From NCBI RefSeq assembly GCF_026914265.1, contig NC_069135.1:38142946-38206945 (forward strand): DNA of 64,000 bases, written 5' to 3'. Made by a program: the position numbers and the translations under genes. Below are positions 46,301 through 61,271 of this stretch, piece after piece (the stretch's first letter is position 1; every line of letters starts with the position of its first letter). The DNA is from Mya arenaria. Lineage: Eukaryota > Mollusca > Bivalvia > Myida > Myidae. A model generated the notes under the pieces. It was not told the DNA's origin and did not search any database. It was given only the letters and a program-made list of their open reading frames with translations.

Positions 46301-49300
46301 TTGGATTGCGACTGCTTTTTTACTGAATGTTGGATTGTGACTGCTTATTTACTGAATGTTGGATTGGGACTGCTTATTTACTGAATGTTGGATTGCGACT
46401 GCTTATTTACCGAATGTTGGATTGGGACTGCTTATTTACTGAATGTTGGATTGCGACTGCTTATTTACCGAATGTTGGATTGTGACTGCTTATTTACTGA
46501 ATGTTGGATTGGGACTGCTTATTTACTGAATGTTGGATTGCGACTGCTTATTTACTGAATGTTGGATTGCGACTGCTTATTTACTGAATGTTGGATTGTG
46601 ACTGCTTATTTACTGAATGTTGGATTGCGACTGCTTATTTACTGAATGTTGGATTGTGACTGCTTATTTACTGAATGTTGGATTGGGACTGCTTATTTAC
46701 TGAATGTTGGATTGCGACTGCTTATTTACCGAATGTTGGATTGGGACTGCTTATCTACTGAATTTTGGATTGCGACTGCTTATTTACTGAATGTTTGATT
46801 GCGACTGCTTATTTACTGAATGTTGGATTGTGACTGCTTTTTTACTGAATGTTGGATTGTGACTGCTTATTTACTGAATGTTGGATTGCGACTGCTTATA
46901 TACTGAATGTTGGATTGTGACTGCTTATTTACCGAATGATGGATTGCGACTGCTTATTTACTGAATGTTGGATTGCGACTTCTTATGTACCGAATGATGG
47001 ACTGCGACTGCTTATGTACCGAATGATCTATTTAAACTGCTTTTTTACTGAATGTTGGATTGGGACTGCTTATTTACTCATTGTTGGATTGCGACTGCTT
47101 ATTTACCGAATGATCGATTTAGACTGCTTTTTTACTGAATGTTGGATTGTGACTGCTTATTTACTGAATGTTGGATTGCGACTGCTTATAAACTGAATGT
47201 TGGATTGTGACTGCTTATTTACCGAATGATGGATTGCGACTGCTTATTTACTGAATGTTGGATTGTGACTGCTTATTTACCGAATGATGGATTGCGACTG
47301 CTTATGTACAGAATGATCGATTTAGACTGCTTTTTTACTGAATGTTGGATTGTGACTGCTTATTTACTGAATGTTGGATTGTGACTGCTTATTTACTGAA
47401 TGTTGGATTGCGACTGCTTATTTACTGAATGTTGGATTGGGACTGCTTATTTACTGAATGATGGATTGCGACTGCTTATGTACCGAATGATCGATTTAGA
47501 CTGCTTTTTTACTGAATGTTGGATTGTGACTGCTTATTTACTGAATGTTGGATTGGGACTGCTTATTTACTGAATGATGGATTGCCACTGCTTATTTACT
47601 GAATGTTGGATTGCGACTGCTTATTTACTGAATGATGGATTGCGACTGCTTATTTACTGAATGTTGGATTGCGACTGCTTATTTACTGAATGTTGGATTG
47701 CGACTGCTTATTTACTGAATGTTGGATTGTGACTGCTTATTTACTGAATGTTGGATTGGGACTGCTTATTTACTGAATGTTGGATTGGGACTGCTTATTT
47801 ACTGAATGTTGGATTGCGACTGCTTATTTACTGAATGTTGGATTGGGACTGCTTATTTACTGAATGTTGGATTGCGACTGCTTATTAACTGAATGTTGGA
47901 TTGGGACTGCTTATTTACTGAATGTTGGATTGGGACTGCTTATTTACTGAATGATGGATTGCCACTGCTTATTTACTGAATGTTGGATTGGGACTGCTTA
48001 TTTACTGAATGTTGGATTGGGACTGCTTATTTACTGAATGTTGGATTGGGACTGCTTATTTACTGAATGTTGGATTGGGACTGCTTATTTACTGAATGTT
48101 GGATTGCGACTGCTTATTTACTGAATGTTGGATTGTGACTGCTTATTTACTGAATGTTGGATTGTGACTGCTTATTTACTGAATGTTGGATTGTGACTGC
48201 TTATTTACTGAATGATGGATTGCGACTGCTTATTTACTGAATGTTGGATTGCGACTGCTTATGTACCGAATGATCGATTGCGACTGCTTATTTACTGAAT
48301 GTTGGATTGCGACTGCTTATTTACTGAATGTTGGATTGCGACTGCTTATATACTGAATGTTGGATTGTGACTGCTTATTTACCGAATGATGGATTGCGAC
48401 TGCTTATTTACTGAATGTTGGATTGCCACTGCTTATTTACTGAATGTTGGATTGCGACTGCTTATTTACTGAATGTTGGATTGCGACTGCTTATTTACTG
48501 AATGTTGGATTGTGACTGCTTATTTACTGAATGTTGGATTGGGACTGCTTATTTACTGAATGTTGGATTGCGACTGCTTATTTACCGAATGTTGGATTGG
48601 GACTGCTTATTTACTGAATGTTGGATTGCGACTGCTTATTTACCGAATGTTGGATTGTGACTGCTTATTTACTGAATGTTGGATTGGGACTGCTTATTTA
48701 CTGAATGTTGGATTGCGACTGCTTATTTACTGAATGTTGGATTGCGACTGCTTATTTACTGAATGTTGGATTGCGACTGCTTATTTACTGAATGTTGGAT
48801 TGGGACTGCTTATTTACTGAATGTTGGATTGCGACTGCTTATTTACTGAATGTTGGATTGGGACTGCTTATTTACTGAATGTTGGATTGGGACTGCTTAT
48901 TTACTGAATGATGGATTGCCACTGCTTATTTACTGAATGTTGGATTGGGACTGCTTATTTACTGAATGTTGGATTGGGACTGCTTATTTACTGAATGTTG
49001 GATTGCGACTGCTTATTTACTGAATGTTGGATTGGGACTGCTTATTTACTGAATGTTGGATTGCGACTGCTTATTTACTGAATGTTGGATTGGGACTGCT
49101 TATTTACTGAATGTTGGATTGTGACTGCTTATTTACTGAATGTTGGATTGTGACTGCTTATTTACTGAATGATGGATTGCCACTGCTTATTTACTGAATG
49201 ATGGATTGCCACTGCTTATTTACTGAATGTTGGATTGCGACTGCTTATTTACTGAATGTTGGATTGGGACTGCTTATTTACTGAATGTTGGATTGCGACT

Positions 49301-52300
49301 GCTTATTTACTGAATGTTGGATTGCGACTGCTTATTTACTGAATGTTGGATTGTGACTGCTTATTTACCGAATGATGGATTGCGACTGCTTATTTACTGA
49401 ATGTTGGATTGCGACTGCTTATTTACTGAATGTTGGATTGCGACAGCTTATTTACTGAATGTTGGATTGCGACTGCTTTTTTACTAAATGTTGGATTGTG
49501 ACTGCTTATTTACTGAATGTTGGATTGGGACTGCTTATTTACTGAATGTTGGATTGCGACTGCTTATTTACCGAATGTTGGATTGGGACTGCTTATTTAC
49601 TGAATGTTGGATTGCGACTGCTTATTTACCGAATGTTGGATTGTGACTGCTTATTTACTGAATGTTGGATTGGGACTGCTTATTTACTGAATGTTGGATT
49701 GCGACTGCTTATTTACTGAATGTTGGATTGCGACTGTTTTTTACTGAATGTTGGATTGTGACTGCTTATTTACTGAATGTTGGATTGCGACTGCTTATTT
49801 ACTGAATGTTGGATTGTGACTGCTTATTTACTGAATGTTGGATTGGGACTGCTTATTTACTGAATGTTGGATTGCGACTGCTTATTTACCGAATGTTGGA
49901 TTGGGACTGCTTATCTACTGAATTTTGGATTGCGACTGCTTATTTACCGAATGTTGGATTGTGACTGCTTATTTACTGAATGTTGGATTGGGACTGCTTA
50001 TTTACTGAATGTTGGATTGCGACTGCTTATTTACTGAATGTTGGATTGCGACTGCTTATTTACTGAATGTTGGATTGCGACTGCTTATTTACTGAATGTT
50101 GGATTGGGACTGCTTATTTACTGAATGTTGGATTGGGACTGCTTATTTACTGAAGGTTGGATTGCGACTGCTTATTTACTGAATGTTGGATTGCGACTGC
50201 TTATATACTGAATGTTGGATTGTGACTGCTTATTTACCGAATGATGGATTGCGACTGCTTATTTACTGAATGTTGGATTGCGACTTCTTATGTACCGAAT
50301 GATGGACTGCGACTGCTTATGTACCGAATGATCGATTTAAACTGCTTTTTTACTGAATGTTGGATTGGGACTGCTTATTTACTGATTGTTGGATTGCGAC
50401 TGCTTATTTACCGAATGATCGATTTAGACTGCTTTTTTACTGAATGTTGGATTGTGACTGCTTATTTACTGAATGTTGGATTGCGACTGCTTATAAACTG
50501 AATGTTGGATTGTGACTGCTTATTTACCGAATGATGGATTGCGACTGCTTATTTACTGAATGTTGGATTGTGACTGCTTATTTACCGAATGATGGATTGC
50601 GACTGCTTATGTACAGAATGATCGATTTAGACTGCTTTTTTACTGAATGTTGGATTGTGACTGCTTATTTACTGAATGTTGGATTGTGACTGCTTATTTA
50701 CTGAATGTTGGATTGCGACTGCTTATTTACTGAATGTTGGATTGTGACTGCTTATTTACTGAATGATGGATTGCGACTGCTTATGTACCGAATGATCGAT
50801 TTAGACTGCTTTTTTACTGAATGTTGGATTGTGACTGCTTATTTACTGAATGTTGGATTGGGACTGCTTATTTACTGAATGATGGATTGCCACTGCTTAT
50901 TTACTGAATGTTGGATTGCGACTGCTTATTTACTGAATGATGGATTGCGACTGCTTATTTACTGAATGTTGGATTGCGACTGCTTATTTACTGAATGTTG
51001 GATTGCGACTGCTTATTTACTGAATGTTGGATTGTGACTGCTTATTTACTGATTGTTGGATTGGGACTGCTTATTTACTGAATGTTGGATTGGGACTGCT
51101 TATTTACTGAATGTTGGATTGCGACTGCTTATTTACTGAATGTTGGATTGGGACTGCTTATTTACTGAATGTTGGATTGCGACTGCTTATTAACTGAATG
51201 TTGGATTGGGACTGCTTATTTACTGAATGTTGGATTGGGACTGCTTATTTACTGAATGATGGATTGCCACTGCTTATTTACTGAATGTTGGATTGGGACT
51301 GCTTTTTTACTGAATGTTGGATTGGGACTGCTTATTTACTGAATGTTGGATTGGGACTGCTTATTTACTGAATGTTGGATTGGGACTGCTTATTTACTGA
51401 ATGTTGGACTGCGACTGCTTATTTACTGAATGTTGGATTGGGACTGCTTATTAACTGAATGTTGGATTGTGACTGCTTATTTACTGAATGTTGGATTGTG
51501 ACTGCTTATTTACTGAATGATGGATCGCCACTGCTTATTTACTGAATGATGGATTGCGACTGCTTATGTACCGAATGATCGATTGCGACTGCTTATTTAC
51601 TGAATGTTGGATTGCGACTGCTTATTTACTGAATGTTGGATTGCGACTGCTTATATACTGAATGTTGGATTGTGACTGCTTATTTACCGAATGATGGATT
51701 GCGACTGCTTATTTACTGAATGTTGGATTGCCACTGCTTATTTACTGAATGTTGGATTGCGACTGCTTATTTACTGAATGTTGGATTGCGACAGCTTTTT
51801 TACTGAATGTTGGATTGTGACTGCTTATTTACTGAATGTTGGATTGGGACTGCTTATTTACTGAATGTTGGATTGCGACTGCTTATTTGCCGAATGTTGG
51901 ATTGGGACTGCTTATTTACTGAATTCTGGATTGCGACTGCTTATTTACCGAATGTTGGATTGTGACTGCTTATTTACTGAATGTTGGATTGGGACTGCTT
52001 ATTTACTGAATGTTGGATTGCGACTGCTTATTTACTGAATGTTGGATTGCGACTGCTTTTTTACTGAATGTTGGATTGCGACTGCTTATTTACTGAATGT
52101 TGGATTGGGACTGCTTATTTACTGAATGTTGGATTGGGACTGCTTATTTACTGAATGTTGGATTGGGACTGCTTATTTACTGAATGATGGATTGCCACTG
52201 CTTATTTACTGAATGTTGGATTGGGACTGCTTATTTACTGAATGTTGGATTGGGACTGCTTATTTACTGAATGTTGGATTGCGACTGCTTATTTACTGAA

Positions 52301-55300
52301 TGTTGGATTGGGACTGCTTATTTACTGAATGTTGGATTGCGACTGCTTATTTACTGAATGTTGGATTGGGACTGCTTATTTACTGAATGTTGGATTGTGA
52401 CTGCTTATTTACTGAATGTTGGATTGTGACTGCTTATTTACTGAATGTTGGATTGCCACTGCTTATTTACTGAATGTTGGATTGCCACTGCTTATTTACT
52501 GAATGTTGGATTGCGACTGCTTATTTACTGAATGTTGGAATGGGACTGCTTATTTACTGAATGTTGGATTGCGACTGCTTATTTACTGAATGTTGGATTG
52601 CGACTGCTTATATACTGAATGTTGGATTGTGACTGCTTATTTACCGAATGATGGATTGCGACTGCTTATTTACTGAATGTTGGATTGCGACTGCTTATTT
52701 ACTGAATGTTGGATTGCGACTGCTTATTTACTGAATGTTGGATTGCGACTGCTTTTTTACTGAATGTTGGATTGTGACTGCTTATTTACTGAATGTTGGA
52801 TTGGGACTGCTTATTCACTGAATGTTGGATTGCGACTGCTTATTTACCGAATGTTGGATTGGGACTGCTTATTTACTGAATGTTGGATTGCGACTGCTTA
52901 TTTACTGAATGTTGGATTGTGACTGCTTATTTACTGAATGTTGGATTGGGACTGCTTATTTACTGAATGTTGGATTGCGACTGCTTATTTACTGAATGTT
53001 GGATTGCGACTGCTTTTTTACTGAATGTTGGATTGTGACTGCTTATTTACTGAATGTTGGATTGCGACTGCTTTTTTACTGAATGTTGGATTGTGACTGC
53101 TTATTTACTGAATGTTGGATTGGGACTGCTTATTTACTAAATGTTGGATTGCGACTGCTTATTTACCGAATGTTGGATTGGGACTGCTTATCTACTGAAT
53201 TTTGGATTGCGACTGCTTATTTACCGAATGTTGGATTGTGACTGCTTATTTACTGAATGTTGGATTGGGACTGCTTATTTACTGAATGTTGGATTGCGAC
53301 TGCTTATTTACTGAATGTTGGATTGCGACTGCTTATTTACTGAATGTTGGATTGCGACTGCTTATTTACTGAATGTTGGATTGGGACTGCTTATTTACTG
53401 AATGTTGGATTGGGACTGCTTATTTACTGAAGGTTGGATTGCGACTGCTTATTTACTGAATGTTGGATTGCGACTGCTTATATACTGAATGTTGGATTGC
53501 GACTGCTTATATACTGAATGTTGGATTGTGACTGCTTATTTACTGAATGTTGGATTGCGACTGCTTATTTACTGAATGTTGGATTGGGACTGCTTATTTA
53601 CTGAATGTTGGATTGCGACTGCTTATAAACTGAATGTTGGATTGCGACTGCTTATATACTGAATGTTGGATTGTGACTGCTTATTTACCGAATGTTGGAT
53701 TGCGACTGCTTATTTACCGAATGTTGGATTGCGACTGCTTATTTACTGAATGTTGGATTGCGACTGCTTATTTACTGAATGTTGGATTGCGACTGCTTAT
53801 TTACCGACTGATGGATTGTGACTGCTTATTTACTGATTGTTGGATTGTGACTGCTTATTTACTGAATGTTGGATTGTGACTGCTTATTTACCGAATGTTG
53901 GATTGCGACTGCTTTTTTACTAAAGGTTGGATTGCGACTGCTTATTTACTGAATGTTGGATTGTGACTTCTTATTTACTGAATGTTGGATTGGGACTGCT
54001 TATTTACTGAATGTTGGATTTTGACTTCTTATTTACTGAATGTTGGATTGGGACTACTTATTTACTGAATGTTGGATTGGGACTGCTTATTTACTGAATG
54101 TTGGATTGTGACTGCTTATTTACTGAATGTTGGATTGCGACTGCTTATTTACTGAATGTTGGATTGCGACTGCTTTTTTACTGAATGTTGGATTGTGACT
54201 GCTTATTTACTGAATGTTGGATTGCGACTGCTTATTTACTGAATGTTGGATTGCGACTGCCTATTTACTGAATGTTGGATTGTGACTGCTTATTTACTGA
54301 ATGTTGGATTGCCACTGCTTATTTACTGAATGTTGGATTGCGACTGCTTATTTACTGAATGTTGGATTGCGACTGCTTATTTACTGAAGGTTGGATTGCG
54401 ACTGCTTATTTACTGAATGTTGGATTGTGACTTCTTATTTACTGAATGTTGGATTGTGACTTCTTATTTACTGAATGTTGGATTGGGACTGCTTATTTAC
54501 TGAATGATGGATTGCGACTGCTTATTAACTGAATGTTGGATTGTGACTGCTTATTTACTGAATGATGGATTGTCACTGCTTATTTACTGAATGTTGGATT
54601 GGGACTTCTTATTTACTGAATGTTGGATTGGGACTTCTTATTTGCTGAATGTTGGATTGGGACTACTTATTTACTGAATGTTGGATTGGGACTGCTGATT
54701 TACTGAATGATGGATTGCGACTGCTTATTTACTGAATGTTGGATTATGACTTCTTATTTACTGAATGTTGGATTGCCACTGCTTTTTTACTGAATGTTGG
54801 ATTGCGACTGCTTATTTACTGAATGTTGGATTGCGACTGCTTATTTACTGAATGTTGGATTGTGACTGCTTATTTACTGAATGATGGATTGCGACTGCTT
54901 ATTTACTGAATGTTGGATTGGGACTGCTTATTTACTGGTGGTTGGATTGTGACTGCTTATTTACTGAATGTTGGATTGTGACTGCTTATTTACTGAATGT
55001 TGGATTGGGACTGCTTATTTACTGAATGTTGGATTGCGACTGCTTATTTACTGAATGTTGGATTGCCACTGCTTATTTACTGAATGTTGGATTGCCACTG
55101 CTTATTTACTGAATGTTGGATTGCGACTGCTTATTTACTGAATGTTGGATTGGGACTGCTTATTTACTGAATGTTGGATTGCGACTGCTTATTTACTGAA
55201 TGTTGGATTGCGACTTCTTATTTACTGATGGTTGGATTGGGACTGCTTATTTACTGAATGTTGGATTGCGACTTCTTATTTACTGAATGTTGGATTGGGA

Positions 55301-58300
55301 CTGCTTATTTACTGAATGTTGGATTGGGACTGCTTATTTACTGAATGATGGATTGCGACTGCTTATTTACTGAATGTTGGATTGGGACTGCTTATTTACT
55401 GAATGTTGGATTGCGACTGCTTATTTACTGAATGTTGGATTTGGACTGCTTATTTACTGAATGATGGATTGCGACTGCTTATTTACTGAATGTTGGATTG
55501 CGACTGCTTATTTACTGAATGTTGGATTGCGACTGCTTATTTACTGAATGTTGGATTGCCACTGCTTATTTACTGAATGTTGGATTGCGACTGCTTAATT
55601 ACTGAATGTTGGATTGCGACTGCTTATTTACTGAATGTTGGATTGGGACTGCTTATTTAGTGAATGTTGGATTGGGACTGCTTATTTACTGAATGTTGGA
55701 TTGCGACTGCTTATTTACTGAATGTTGGATTGGGACTGCTTATTTAGTGAATGTTGGATTGGGACTGCTTATTTACTGAATGTTGGATTGCCACTGCTAA
55801 TTTACTGAATGTTGGATTGCGACTGCTTATTTACTGAATGTTGGATTGGGACTGCTTATTTACTGAATGTTGGATTGCGACTGCTTATTTACTGAATGTT
55901 GGATTGCAACTGCTTATTTACTGAATGATGGATTGCGACTGCTTATTTACTGAATGATGGATTGCCACTGCTTATTTACTGAATGTTGGATTGTGACTGC
56001 TCATTTACTGAATGTTGGATTGTGACTGCTTATTTACTGAATGTTGGATTGTGACTGCTTATTTACTGAAGGTTGGATTGCGACTGCTTATTTAATGAAT
56101 GTTGGATTGCGACTGCTTATTTACTGAATGTTGGATTGGGACTGCTTATTTACTGAATGATGGATTGCGACTGCTTATTTACTGAATGTTGGATTGCGAC
56201 TGCTTATTTACTGAATGTTGGATTGCGACTGCTTATTTACTGAATGTTGGATTGCGACTGCTTATTTACTGAATGTTGGATTGTGACTGCTTATTTACTG
56301 AATGTTGGATTGGGACTGCTTATTTACTGAATGTTGGATTGTGACTGCTTACTTACTGAATGTAGGATTGGGACTGCTTATTTACTGAATGATGGATTGC
56401 GACTGCTTATTTACTGAATGTTGGATTGTGACTGCTTATTTACTGAATGTTGGATTGTGACTGCTTATTTACTGAATGTTGGATTGTGACTGCTTATTTA
56501 CTGAATGTTGGATTGGGACAGCTTATTTACTGAATGTTGGATTGCGACTGCTTATTTACTGAATTGGATTGGGACTGCTTATTTACTGAATGTTGGATTG
56601 GGACTGCTTATTTACTGAATGATGGATTGCGACTGCTTATTTACTGAATGTTGGATTGTGACTGCTTATTTACTGAATGATGGATTGTCACTGCTTATTT
56701 ACTGAATGTTGGATTGTGACTTCTTATTTACTGAATGTTGGATTGTGACTTCTTATTTGCTGAATGTTGGATTGGGACTACTTATTTACTGAATGTTGGA
56801 TTGGGACTGCTGATTTACTGAATGATGGATTGCGACTGCTTATTTACTGAATGTTGGATTATGACTTCTTATTTACTGAATGTTGGATTGCCACTGCTTT
56901 TTTACTGAATGTTGGATTGCGACTGCTTATATACTGAATGTTGGATTGCGACTGCTTATTTACTGAATGTTGGATTGTGACTGCTTATTTACTGAATGAT
57001 GGATTGCGACTGCTTATTTACTGAATGTTGGATTGGGACTGCTTATTTACTGAATGTTGGATTGGGACTGCTTATTTACTGGTGGTTGGATTGTGACTGC
57101 TTATTTACTGAATATTGGATTGTGACTGCTTATTTACTGAATGTTGGATTGGGACTGCTTATTTACTGAATGATGGATTGCGACTGCTTATTTACTGAAT
57201 GTTGGATTGCCACTGCTTATTTACTGAATGTTGGATTGCCACTGCTAATTTACTGAATGTTGGATTGCGACTGCTTATTTACTGAATGTTGGATTGGGAC
57301 TGCTTATTTACTGAATGTTGGATTGCGACTGCTTATTTACTGAATGTTGGATTGCGACTTCTTATTTACTGATGGTTGGATTGGGACTGCATCTTTACTG
57401 AATGTTGGATTGCGACTTCTTATTTACTGAATGTTGGATTGGGACTGCTTATTTACTGAATGTTGGATTGGGACTGCTTATTTACTGAATGATGGATTGC
57501 GACTGCTTATTTACTGAATGTTGGATTGGGACTGCTTATTTACTGAATGTTGGATTGCGACTGCTTATTTACTGAATGTTGGATTGGGACTGCTTATTTA
57601 CTGAATGATGGATTGCGACTGCTTATTTACTGAATGTTGAATTGCGACTGCTTATTTACTGAATGTTGGATTGCGACTGCTTATTTACTGAATGTTGGAT
57701 TGCCACTGCTTATTTACTGAATGTTGGATTGCGACTGCTTAATTACTGAATGTTGGATTGCGACTGCTTATTTACTGAATGTTGGATTGGGACTGCTTAT
57801 TTACTGAATGTTGGATTGGGACTGCTTATTTAGTGAATGTTGGATTGGGACTGCTTATTTACTGAATGTTGGATTGCGACTGCTTATTTACTGAATGTTG
57901 GATTGGACTGCTTAATTACTGAATGTTGGATTGCGACTGCTTATTTACTGAATGTTGGATTGTGACTGCTTATTTACTGAATGTTGGATTGCGACTGCTT
58001 ATTTACTGAATGATGGATTGCGACTGCTTATTTACTGAATGATGGATTGCCACTGCTTATTTACTGAATGTTGGATTGTGACTGCTCATTTACTGAATGT
58101 TGGATTGTGACTGCTTATTTACTGAATGTTGGATTGTGACTGCTTATTTACTGAAGGTTGGATTGCGACTGCTTATTTACTGAATGTTGGATTGCGACTG
58201 CTTATTTACTGAATGTTGGATTGCGAATGCTTATTTACTGAATGTTGGATTGGGACTGCTTATTTACTGAATGATGGATTGCGACTGCTTATTTACTGAA

Positions 58301-59107
58301 TGTTGGATTGCGACTGCTTATTTACTGAATGTTGGATTGCGACTGCTTATTTACTGAATGTTGGATTGCGACTGCTTATTTACTGAATGTTGGATTGTGA
58401 CTGCTTATTTACTGAATGTTGGATTGGGACTGCTTATTTACTGAATGTTGGATTGCGACTGCTTATTTACTGAATGTAGGATTGGGACTGCTTATTTACT
58501 GAATGATGGATTGCGACTGCTTATTTACTGAATGTTGGATTGTGACTGCTTATTTACTGAATGTTGGATTGTGACTGCTTATTTACTGAATGTTGGATTG
58601 TGACTGCTTATTTACTGAATGTTGGATTGGGACTGCTTATTTACTGAATGTTGGATTGCGACTGCTTATTTACTGAATGGATTGGGACTGCTTATTTAAT
58701 GAATGTTGGATTGGGACTGCTTATTTACTGAATGTTGGTTTGCGACTGCTTATTTACTGAATGTTGGATTGGGACTGCTGATTTACTGAATGATGGATTG
58801 CGACTGCTTATTTACTGAATGATGGATTGCCACTGCTTATTTACTGAATGTTGGATTGTGACTTCTTATTTACCGAATGTTGGATTGGGACTGCTTATAT
58901 ACTGAATGTTGGATTGGGACTGCTTATTTACTGAATGTTGGATTGCCACTGCTTATTTACTGAATGTTGGATTGCGACTGCTTATTTACTGAATGATGGA
59001 TAGCCACTGCTTATTTACTGAATGTTGGATTGTGACTGCTTATTTACTGAATGTTGGATTGCGACTGCTTATTTACTGAATGTTGGATTGGGACTGCTTA
59101 TTTACTG
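43345..59107. repeat. 29-bp satellite array, about 540 monomers
   Basis: The head-to-tail monomer contains ATTGCGACTGCTTATTTACT then GAATGTTGG. It fills 15.8 kb with no interruption. The main variable sites are the dinucleotide before GAC (GC, GG, GT) or GCCAC, T/A in GTTGG/GATGG, and ACTG/ACCG. A higher-order period of 3161 bp (109 monomers) links 43.6 and 46.8 kb, and 3277-3305 bp (113-114 monomers) links 46.9 with 50.2 kb and 49.9 with 53.2 kb. A further period of about 2.1 kb (72-73 monomers) links 54.6 with 56.7 kb and 56.0 with 58.1 kb. Since 29 is not a multiple of three, only short cyclic frames arise. Confidence 0.98.
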
Positions 59108-59396
59108 CAGTACTGTTAAGACCAAACTTTACACCCTTGTGCACTAGGAGTGAACTACTAGTGAACAATTTGTGCACTATTGATAAACTAATGTAGTCTG
59201 TAGTTTATTTGATAAGCCAGTATTGATTTTTCTGGTCCACTGAGATTGGCCTTACTATATTGATTTTATATCACTGATAAGATCTTTTCCTCTACCAGTT
59301 CATTTCAAAACTTGTGACAAAATCTTTTAGTATTCACTGATGACTTTATGATGTAAAGCCATTGTACTAGGCTTATAAGACAATGGGTTTCTATAT
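59108..59396. other. Flank of satellite, nothing recognised
   Basis: AT-rich unique sequence immediately after the last monomer. Confidence 0.4.
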
Positions 59397-59735
59397 TTGT
59401 CAATTTTATTTTATTGTTGATAAAAAAATAATATTACATTTCTTAAAATAAATACATTAAGTTTATTTGTAAGCCAATATTTTGAAACAGGAGTGTTATA
59501 TAATATAATTATGTTACTATTATAACATCTGAACAATTATGACAAGGGGATACATGTACTATATTTTTCAATTTTATTTTATTGTTGATAAAAAAGAATA
59601 TTACATTTCTTCAAATAAATACAATAAGTTTATTTGAAAGCCAATATTTTAAAACAGGAGTGTTATATAATATACTTGTGTCACTATTGTAACATCTGAA
59701 CAATTATGACAATTTTTTGTAATTCAGACATTTGA
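59397..59735. repeat. 168-bp tandem duplication
   Basis: Two copies start at about 59401 and 59569 with CAATTTTATTTTATTGTTGA and end with AACATCTGAACAATTATGAC. They differ at few positions. Confidence 0.9.
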
Positions 59736-59884
59736 TTTAAGTCATTAAGTGATAACAAAATATAAATTCTGAATGCTTTGTATATACCACAGACCACATA
59801 AATCCCATTTAATTAAACTGATTGTCCAAAGCCTATCATAAAGTAAAAGTAGCACGAATTACGCCGACACCTGGACTTGAGACT

Positions 59885-60265
59885 TCCGTTTACTGCATTT
59901 ACGTTCGTCACCAAGGTATTTCGTAGTATCAGTCGTCGACCGTATATATCATAACCGCACTCGTTACCCAGGAATGTCGTTTCCCGCTCGTTACCCAGAT
60001 ATGTCGTTACCAGACGCGTCATCTACATGTAGTTAGGTCGTTAGTTAAGCCATCACCTAGGTATTCCGTTACCCCACTCGTCATCCAGATAAATCATTAC
60101 CCAACTCGTGACTTAGGTATGTCGTCAGCTCATTCGTCACCCATGTATGGCGTAGCCCCACTCGCTACAAAGGTATGACGTTATTACCTCACTCGTCCTC
60201 CACGTTTGTCGTAACCCAATTCATCATTCTGGTATCTCGTAACCACACTCGTCATCCGAAGTGTT
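59885..60265. repeat. About 29-30-bp degenerate minisatellite
   Basis: Around twelve units of CACTCGTCACCCAGGTATGT then CGTTACCC, well diverged. It is unrelated in sequence to the 29-bp satellite despite similar length. Confidence 0.75.
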
Positions 60266-60269
60266 CATT

Positions 60270-61270
60270 CAAAGTGATTGTGTTTTTCCTATGCAGTTAC
60301 GAATCGACTAATTATATCCAAAATCGCATCCATATTTGTATATCGAAAGAGGGTTTAATATCATGGCATAGTCAAACAAACTAGTAGGTTCTTCGGGTTA
60401 CTGCGAATTTAATTGTTGAGTGAAGCAAAACTAAACAATAATGGTACGATTTGTTCCCCGCAGCAAGGAGACAACTCATGTCCACATAATTACGATTAAA
60501 AACTTGTTAATTCCCTTACATACATGTACATATTGAGAGATATTGTTTTATATTTTGCAATAACTGTTTTGTAAATGTCTAAGTTTATTAAGTTGTCAGA
60601 GCTTGTGAATATACACAATTCTTGCATCGGCTAAGGAAAGCAACCGCTGTGAGAAATTTTGGAAATATAGTGTACTGTGACCGTTAATCATTGTCTGGTA
60701 AGCGCTTTGTTTATGCGTTCAACGACAATGATAAAACGTGTTCCTAACGAACGAATAACATTGACTATTTGTCTTTCTTTTATTCATAATAATTCAATAA
60801 CGTAAGGACCTTTGGTCAGAATAACCAGGTATATTGATGTTTTCTATATTAACGCATTGAACGAAGGCTTTACTTCTGTTTTCTTAAGTGTTGAACAATT
60901 GAAATTTCTGTTAAAAGTAAATCGTTTAAAAGGCGTTTTTTTGTTTATTATAAAATTATGCATTCGCAAGTACATGTATCTATTTCTTAAATGATTTACT
61001 GTCCTAAAGTCCAAGATTCAAACTATTAAGAACGACTGTTAAATATGTTTACCATATTTCATTGTGGTTAAAGGCACAGTATGACAGCTGTCTGAAAACT
61101 AGCACTTTACGTTGTTTGGTTTCCTTTTTTATACATATTTTTCTTGTGCATTGATGTAGATTTATTGTCAATTTCAGTTCTTACGGTCTTCGACAAAATA
61201 AAAGAATAAAACCAGTTATAAACATTCTATGAAACCAAGGGCCCCTTACATGGTCGTTATCATAAACAAT
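60270..61270. other. Intergenic, presumed 5' flank of BTB gene copy
   Basis: AT-rich. A 60-codon frame at 60812-60994 has no supporting features, and no clear promoter motif is seen. Confidence 0.4.
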
Positions 61271-61271
61271 A

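Noticed and set aside
43775..53879. Four near-identical 81-86-residue frames in the satellite
   Set aside because: They arise from three successive frames of the 29-bp monomer (87 bp per cycle) and are repeated because the satellite itself is duplicated in blocks.
43345..59107. Centromeric satellite
   Set aside because: The array is only 15.8 kb, the monomer is short and genes flank it. No CENP-B box-like motif is seen and nothing in the sequence indicates centromere function.
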